Positions 59,015-64,000 of a stretch of 64,000 bases of DNA are shown one piece after another. The translations under genes and the position numbers were made by a program. The DNA lies in NCBI GenBank assembly GCA_963281255.1, contig OY725491.1, forward strand, positions 4,824,857 through 4,888,856. Reading direction: 5' to 3'. The notes below the pieces were generated by a model. That model was not told the DNA's origin, did no database searches, and saw only the letters and a program-made list of their open reading frames with translations. Position 1 is the stretch's first letter, and every line of letters begins with the position of its first letter. The DNA comes from Aphrocallistes beatrix (taxonomy: Eukaryota > Porifera > Hexactinellida > Sceptrulophora > Aphrocallistidae).

Positions 59015-59202
59015 CAGTCGATTCCGCTTAATAGGGCCACTGTTTAATCGGGTCAGCCGCTTAATCGGGCCACTTTTGGCAGGACCGGAATAGCTCTCAC
59101 ACATAGAAGCTAATACAAAATATTTTCGGTTAATAGGCTCCTCCGCTTAATCAGGGCAAAATGTCCTCCGACCGATGTGGCCCTATTAAGCGGAGTCGAC
59201 TG
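59015..59202. mobile_element. Tigger/pogo-type MITE, family CAGTCRACTCCGCTTAAT (copy 3)
   Basis: TA-flanked, 188 bp. The ends are CAGTCGATTCCGCTTAATAG and complement of CAGTCGACTCCGCTTAATAG. Like copy 1, it lies in a TA microsatellite in front of a Helentron-like unit. Confidence 0.85.
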
Positions 59203-59219
59203 TATATATATATATATAT

Positions 59220-59700
59220 ACAAGCGCGCTTCGCTTGCTTGCGCTGCGCGGCTGGCGGACACTTTGTGTCCTTCGGTCGCCTGGAGGTGACATTGGTTAA
59301 TTATAAGGGAGATATCATCTCTAAATATGTCCATCTTAGTTTTAAAATCGATATCACTCGAAAAATCACCAAATTTGTCAAATTTCAAATTTTTGATGCG
59401 TAATGATGACGTCATAACTAAGTGATGAGTCATCATGTTTTGATGATAGTTGCATCATATGTGAGGTATGTTAGTATACAGATTCTATTAAAATTTCAGC
59501 CTTCTATCTCCTATAATGGCTGAGTTATGCCCGAATAACTGTATTGCTTAACTTTTAAAAATGTGACAATGACGTCATAATTTCATGATGAGTGGACATT
59601 TTGGTCTGAGCTCAGAACTTACTGGAGCCATAGCCAAAAGACTCCCACATGCCAAAAATCAGCCTTCTACTCCTGGCAGTTTCTTCAATCAATTCGTTAC

Positions 59701-59789
<89 letters not shown>

Positions 59790-60301
59790 CATACATAGTA
59801 TATACAAGCGCGATTCGCTTGCTTGCGCTGCGCGGCTGGCGGACACTTTGTGTCCGCCGGAGGCTCCCTTTGGTCGCCTGGAGGTGAGATTGGTCAATTA
59901 TAAGGGAGATATCTCTAAATATCTCTATCTTAGTTTTAAAATCGATATCACTCGAAAAAACAACAGATTTGTCAATTTTTAAAATTTTGATGAGTAATGA
60001 TGACGTCATTACAAAGTGATAAGTCATCATTTTTTGATGATAGTTGCATCATATGTGAGGTATGTGAGTATACAGATTCTATTAAAATTTCAGCCTTCTA
60101 TCTCCTATAATGGCTGAGTTATGCCCGAATAACTGTATTGCTTAACTTTTAAAAATGTGACAATGACGTCATAATTTCATGATGAGTGGACATTTTGGTC
60201 TGAGCTCAGAACTTACTGAGCCATAGCCAAAAGACTCCCACATGCCAAAAATCAGCCTTCTACTCCTGGCAGTTTCTTCAATCAATTCGTTACAGATAGA
60301 T

Positions 60302-60344
<43 letters not shown>

Positions 60345-60855
60345 CATACATAGTATATACAAGCGCGATTCGCTTGCTTGCGCTGCGCGGCTGGCGGACA
60401 CTTTGTGTCCGCCGGAGGCTCCCTTTGGTCGCCTGGAGGTGAGATTGGTCAATTTATAAGGGAGATATCTCTAAATATCTCTATCTTAGTTTTAAAATCG
60501 ATATCACTCGAAAAAACAACAGATTTGTCAATTTTTAAAAATTTTGATGAGTAATGATGACGTCATTACAAAGTGATAAGTCATCATTTTTTGATGATAG
60601 TTGCATCATATGTGAGGTATGTGAGTATACATATTCTATTAAAATTTCAGCCTTCTATCTCCTATAATGGCTGAGTTATGGTCGAATAACTGTGTTGCTT
60701 AACTTTTAAAAATGTGACAATGACGTCATAATTCCATGATGAGTCGACATTTTCGTCTGAGCTCAGAACTTACTGGAGCCATAGCCAAAAGACTCCCACA
60801 TGCCAAAAATCAGCTTTCTACGCCGGGCAGTTTCTTCAATCAATTCGTTACAGAT
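59220..60855 (-). repeat. Tandem run of three Helentron-like units
   Basis: Units start at 59220, 59804 and 60359 with ACAAGCGCG and end at TCGTTACAGATA before a TA microsatellite. The second and third are nearly identical, period about 555 bp, including the ACATACATACATAGTATA spacer, so they arose by recent tandem duplication. The first is more diverged. Confidence 0.8.
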
Positions 60856-60897
60856 ATATATATATATATATATATATATGTTACAGGGTATCTGTAA

Positions 60898-61045
60898 AAT
60901 CAGGGTAATTGTAATTACCCTGATTTTTTTAGGGTAATTGTAATTACCCTGGTTCAATCAGGGTAATTGTAATTACCCTGACTTTTTCAGGGTAATTGTA
61001 ATTACCCTGACTTTTTTCAGGGTAATTGTAATTACTTTGTTTTTT
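60898..61045. repeat. Iterated palindrome array, left terminus of the Ginger element
   Basis: Five units of CAGGGTAATTGTAATTACCC or a close variant, separated by T-rich spacers of 5-9 bases (ATTTTTTT, TTCAAT, ACTTTTT). Each unit is itself self-complementary. Confidence 0.9.
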
Positions 61046-61656
61046 TAGGTTAATTATAGTGACCACTCATTGTATAGTGGATCATTTGTATAGGCGCAAC
61101 TTGGGCCATTTTCACATGTCCATCCAGATTTGCTCAGCCTGTAATACACAAGTACGGGAAACACAATTTAGCTCACCTAAGAGCAATTGTCCTATTAATA
61201 GGATTCCTCAATTGACAGTTGCATTGTAACAGGTAACATTGTAAGGTATTTCTCTCATAATTAGTTCGCCTATTTAAAAGCGATTTCAGTAGATATGCGA
61301 CTTGCTTTTAGGCCAAAGCACACTCTACTTATATAACTTTCTGACTTTGTAAAAACAAACATAAAGCATTTCGACATAATTTGCGATACCTTGTAATAAA
61401 CGCATCTCCATAAACAAGGTATGTTTTGATAATATACTTTTGTTAATCAATGAATCTTGCAATACTAGTCACGAAAAGTTTTGAAAGTGAAAATATGTAA
61501 ATAATAATTAAAACAAATTTACTGTTGATATAAACAATGTATTGATGTGATTGATCTAGATGGGTCCTATAATTAACAAAAATACGCACTATCTGAATAA
61601 TGACAATGTTGCATTTTTTCCTACATACCTACTTTTTCTAAATTCTAAACTGAATA
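61046..61656. other. 3' non-coding part of the Ginger element
   Basis: AT-rich sequence between the terminal array and the integrase stop. No second gene seen. Confidence 0.5.
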
Positions 61657-63450
61657 TTATTTTTTATTGCAGCAAACTAAACTAGAATGACATCGCGAGT
61701 TACACATAACACTTGCTTTGAAGCATTTGCACCGATTTGTTTGGCATCTTTTACTCCCAGTACAATTACACTTCACAAATCCTTGGCCTCCACATTTTGA
61801 TTCAAACTGTACTGCCTGACGAAGTGATATCTCGGAGTTTAAATTAAGCTCATCATCAGTTATTAGTTTATGTAGACATAGATCAAACTGGTTACGAGAG
61901 TATTTACCTTTTAAGATACCTCCCCGAACTGCAATTGTGTACATGTCGTTTTCATCGCGATTTCTTATAACACCAAGGAGATTACGCGGATCACTGCGAC
62001 CTCTATCAATCAATGGTACAGGAACTGTAACATTATCGCCACACTCACCAGCAACCATGATAATACGGCTACGTTTGACCATGCGTTCAGCTTGACTCAA
62101 TTGAGCCTCAGAAACTCTTTTGCGTTTTTCAGAGATAACATTTTGCCTAGAGGAAATGGCAGAATCAGTTGTTCGTGTCACATTGGTACTATCCTTTAAT
62201 GTTTGTACATTTATAGTAGTCATTTCTAGTTCCATAGCGGTATTATCCATAAGAGACTGTATATTTGTATTATCCAGAACTGATGACTCAATTGTGGAGT
62301 CCATGTCTTGATGTGTGCTAGTAGTATCGTTGTCCAAAGGAACACTGGTACTATCTAGGGGTAGTTGCAAATTTGTAGAGTCTGTTGCCAAAATAGATTC
62401 TGTCATTGACGAAGTTTGAAAAATAGCCATGAGATCATCTTCTGTAAGCATTTTATGTAAAATCTCCTGTGGCAAATTGGCCGTTGTAAGGCCAACTTTA
62501 GCATCTGAACCAAATAGTGCTGCAAACGGAGAACACTTTATCCCACTATGGTAGCTGTAGTTCTTTTGAAATTGAACAAATTTGAGTCCTAACGTCCAAT
62601 TGTTGGTTGAATTGTCACCTAGCCATGCTATAAGCATATCCTTAATATCGCCGTTTGCTCGTTCTACTGACCCCTGGCTCTGGGGATGGCGTGGTTTGCC
62701 ATGCACAATCACAAGATCGGGCCAGAATCCTTTTAGTTCATTCACAACCTGTGCTGTGAATTCGGTCCCATTGTCAGACTGTAAGATTGCCGGAGCGCCA
62801 AAATTCAGAAATACATCCATCAGGTGAAATGCGACACAAGCAGCACGTTTGTTAGGCAGGGGGCGGAGCATGCAATATTTTGTCAAATGATCCTGGTAGA
62901 CCATAATAAATCTGTACTCCCCTTGAGGCATTGATTGCATATCAATCAAATCTACCTGCCCTCTTGAACAATAATCCTGAGTGAGTATAGGACGCACAAC
63001 AATGCCTTTAGTAGTGGTTCGCTTTTTTTTACGCTGACACTCTATACAAAACGATTTAAAAAGAGTAAGGACATCATCAGTAATATTCGCATATTTTTTC
63101 CGGATTTCTTTGCCCATTTTATCACGCCCACCATGACCAGTAGCATTATGAGCTCGTTTAACAACATCATACACATTTTCTAAAGCTACATAGTATATAG
63201 GGATATCATCAGGTCTGTTTTGCTTTTTTATCACTTTTTGAACATCACCACATACTAGCACATCAAACTTGCGTAACAAATAATATTGGTGATTAGTCTT
63301 TGAATTTGCTTGTTTCGCCTCAATAATGTCACTAATAAGGAGTTCGTACTCTTCTTTCGTTATCAAAGCACTCTTTTGACGATCTTGTATAGAAGACAAA
63401 CTTTTAAGCAATTCAGTAGTAAAGCGGTTTTGCATTTCATTATTATCCAT
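61657..63450 (-). CDS. Ginger integrase with C-terminal CXC domain
   Basis: 597 residues from ATG at 63450; the upstream GTG at 63453 is not needed. A coiled N-terminus is followed by an H2C2 zinc-binding motif (H101, H106, C135, C138). The integrase core has GQVDLIDMQ, LQSDNGTEF and HPQSQGSVERANGDI, with 36 residues between Asp226 and Glu263. A Ser/Thr/Asp-rich linker with DST and DNT repeats spans about 350-430. A cysteine-rich CXC (tesmin-like) segment (CNCTGSKRCQTNRCKC) ends the protein. This layout matches Ginger transposases and the domesticated KRBA2/SCAND3 integrases. It would join element ends to target DNA. No protease or reverse transcriptase is present, so it is not an LTR element. 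Frame uninterrupted. Confidence 0.9.
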   Translation of the reverse strand: MDNNEMQNRFTTELLKSLSSIQDRQKSALITKEEYELLISDIIEAKQANSKTNHQYYLLRKFDVLVCGDVQKVIKKQNRPDDIPIYYVALENVYDVVKRAHNATGHGGRDKMGKEIRKKYANITDDVLTLFKSFCIECQRKKKRTTTKGIVVRPILTQDYCSRGQVDLIDMQSMPQGEYRFIMVYQDHLTKYCMLRPLPNKRAACVAFHLMDVFLNFGAPAILQSDNGTEFTAQVVNELKGFWPDLVIVHGKPRHPQSQGSVERANGDIKDMLIAWLGDNSTNNWTLGLKFVQFQKNYSYHSGIKCSPFAALFGSDAKVGLTTANLPQEILHKMLTEDDLMAIFQTSSMTESILATDSTNLQLPLDSTSVPLDNDTTSTHQDMDSTIESSVLDNTNIQSLMDNTAMELEMTTINVQTLKDSTNVTRTTDSAISSRQNVISEKRKRVSEAQLSQAERMVKRSRIIMVAGECGDNVTVPVPLIDRGRSDPRNLLGVIRNRDENDMYTIAVRGGILKGKYSRNQFDLCLHKLITDDELNLNSEISLRQAVQFESKCGGQGFVKCNCTGSKRCQTNRCKCFKASVMCNSRCHSSLVCCNKK

Positions 63451-63897
63451 CACAAAGAATATAGTTTGCTAAAAAAAATTAACAGGTAATCATTTTTCCT
63501 AATGTAAATGATCATTATCTGAAATAAATATACAGTAATATCAATAGTACACTATTACAATGGGCATAGGAGCAACTAGGTTGGCATTTGCCCACCCTGA
63601 ATTTCCCCCCCTGAATTCGCCCCCTTCCATACTATAAGTTAACAATTATACCACCTAAGTACCATATTAGGAAGTGGAGTTTTCTAAATGTAATTGTGTA
63701 ACTTATAAAACTCAACTGGTACATTAATGGGTGTGTTATATGTACTATGTACTATGTATTTTCAGAAATTCTACAAGTTTCAAATAGGCTGTTAGATGTT
63801 CTCATCTAGAAAATTATAATTGAATTTTAACCGGGGAATGGGGGATAAACCAGTTTTATCCCGTCCCATGCTCCCCCACTTATGGAGGTTATACTGT
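63451..63897. other. 5' non-coding part of the Ginger element with a Tigger-like fragment
   Basis: Upstream region of the integrase. 63871-63895 (CCCCCACTTATGGAGGTTAT, ACTGTA) is the complement of the end of the repeat at 40598. No promoter motif can be named. Confidence 0.45.
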
Positions 63898-64000
63898 AAT
63901 TACAATTACCCTAAAAAAGTCAGGGTAATTACAATTACCCTGAAAAAGTCAGGGTAATTACAATTACCCTGAAAAAGTCAGGGTAATTACAATTACCCTG
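63898..64000. repeat. Iterated palindrome array, right side of the Ginger element
   Basis: Four visible units of CAGGGTAATTACAATTACCC or its complement, spaced by AAAAAGT. They run off the window end. Confidence 0.85.

Larger units (their letters stand above)
60879..64000 (-). mobile_element. Ginger-type DNA transposon, truncated by window end
   Basis: The left end starts TGTTACAGGGTATCTGT, in line with the TGTNR start known for Ginger elements. Iterated palindromes at both ends (60898-61045 and 63898-64000) serve as long inverted termini. It carries one open integrase gene. The right end and the target duplication are outside the window. It looks whole as far as it can be seen. Confidence 0.75.

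Noticed and set aside
60898-61045. Regularly spaced palindromic repeats resembling a CRISPR array
   Set aside because: Spacers are only 5-9 T-rich bases, the same units lie inverted at the other end of a transposon, and the DNA is from an animal.
61657-63450. Reading the integrase as part of an LTR retroelement
   Set aside because: No reverse transcriptase, protease or LTRs; the zinc-integrase-CXC layout and TGT-type inverted ends fit a Ginger DNA transposon.

Overview
This window looks like AT-rich nuclear DNA of an invertebrate animal. The evidence is spliced genes with GT-AG introns whose phases agree, an ankyrin-TRP ion channel pair, a ribosomal protein eL39 gene, an SLC2-like sugar transporter pair, a pair of seven-membrane-pass proteins, and a dense load of animal-type DNA transposons. 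A sponge or other early-branching animal is possible, but the lineage cannot be fixed by reading. Host genes occupy a minority of the window. Most of the rest is nested DNA transposons, MITEs, fold-back elements and TA microsatellites.

Layout. 1-2.9 kb: 3' part of an ankyrin-TRP channel gene (+). 3.0-10.1 kb: fold-back and Helentron-like repeats, with a mariner inside a fold-back. 10.4-11.7 kb: a Tc1-type element with an open transposase and perfect ends. 11.8-12.9 kb: first seven-pass gene, with one frame break. 12.9-24 kb: repeats only. 24.6 kb: intronless eL39 reading frame. 25-28 kb: nested MITEs. 28.4-34.3 kb: complete five-exon ankyrin-TRP gene (-). 36.4-37.6 kb: second, intact seven-pass gene (+), placed head-to-head with the TRP gene. 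38-42.5 kb: MITEs, a mariner relic and an unrecognised broken reading frame. 42.5-44.2 and 52.5-53.8 kb: inverted duplicate of a sugar transporter, the second copy cut short by a deletion. 45.4 kb: small four-pass membrane protein. 46-50 kb: Tc1 and LINE relics cut by hAT MITEs. 54.8-58.5 kb: fold-back carrying a hAT transposon with a perfect 8-bp target duplication. 58.5-60.9 kb: Tc1 and Tigger-type MITEs and a tandem run of Helentron-like units. 60.9 kb to the end: a Ginger-type transposon with an open integrase and unusual iterated palindromic termini.

The most notable host observations are two. The TRP paralogues share an almost identical ankyrin region but switch abruptly to different pore domains. 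The seven-pass family has a GPCR-like charge topology, paired extracellular cysteines and a conserved cytoplasmic tail motif (RFGRVRTRFTPSL), and I do not recognise it. On the mobile side, many insertions can be dated relative to each other because the empty site can be read from the opposite arm of the surrounding palindrome.
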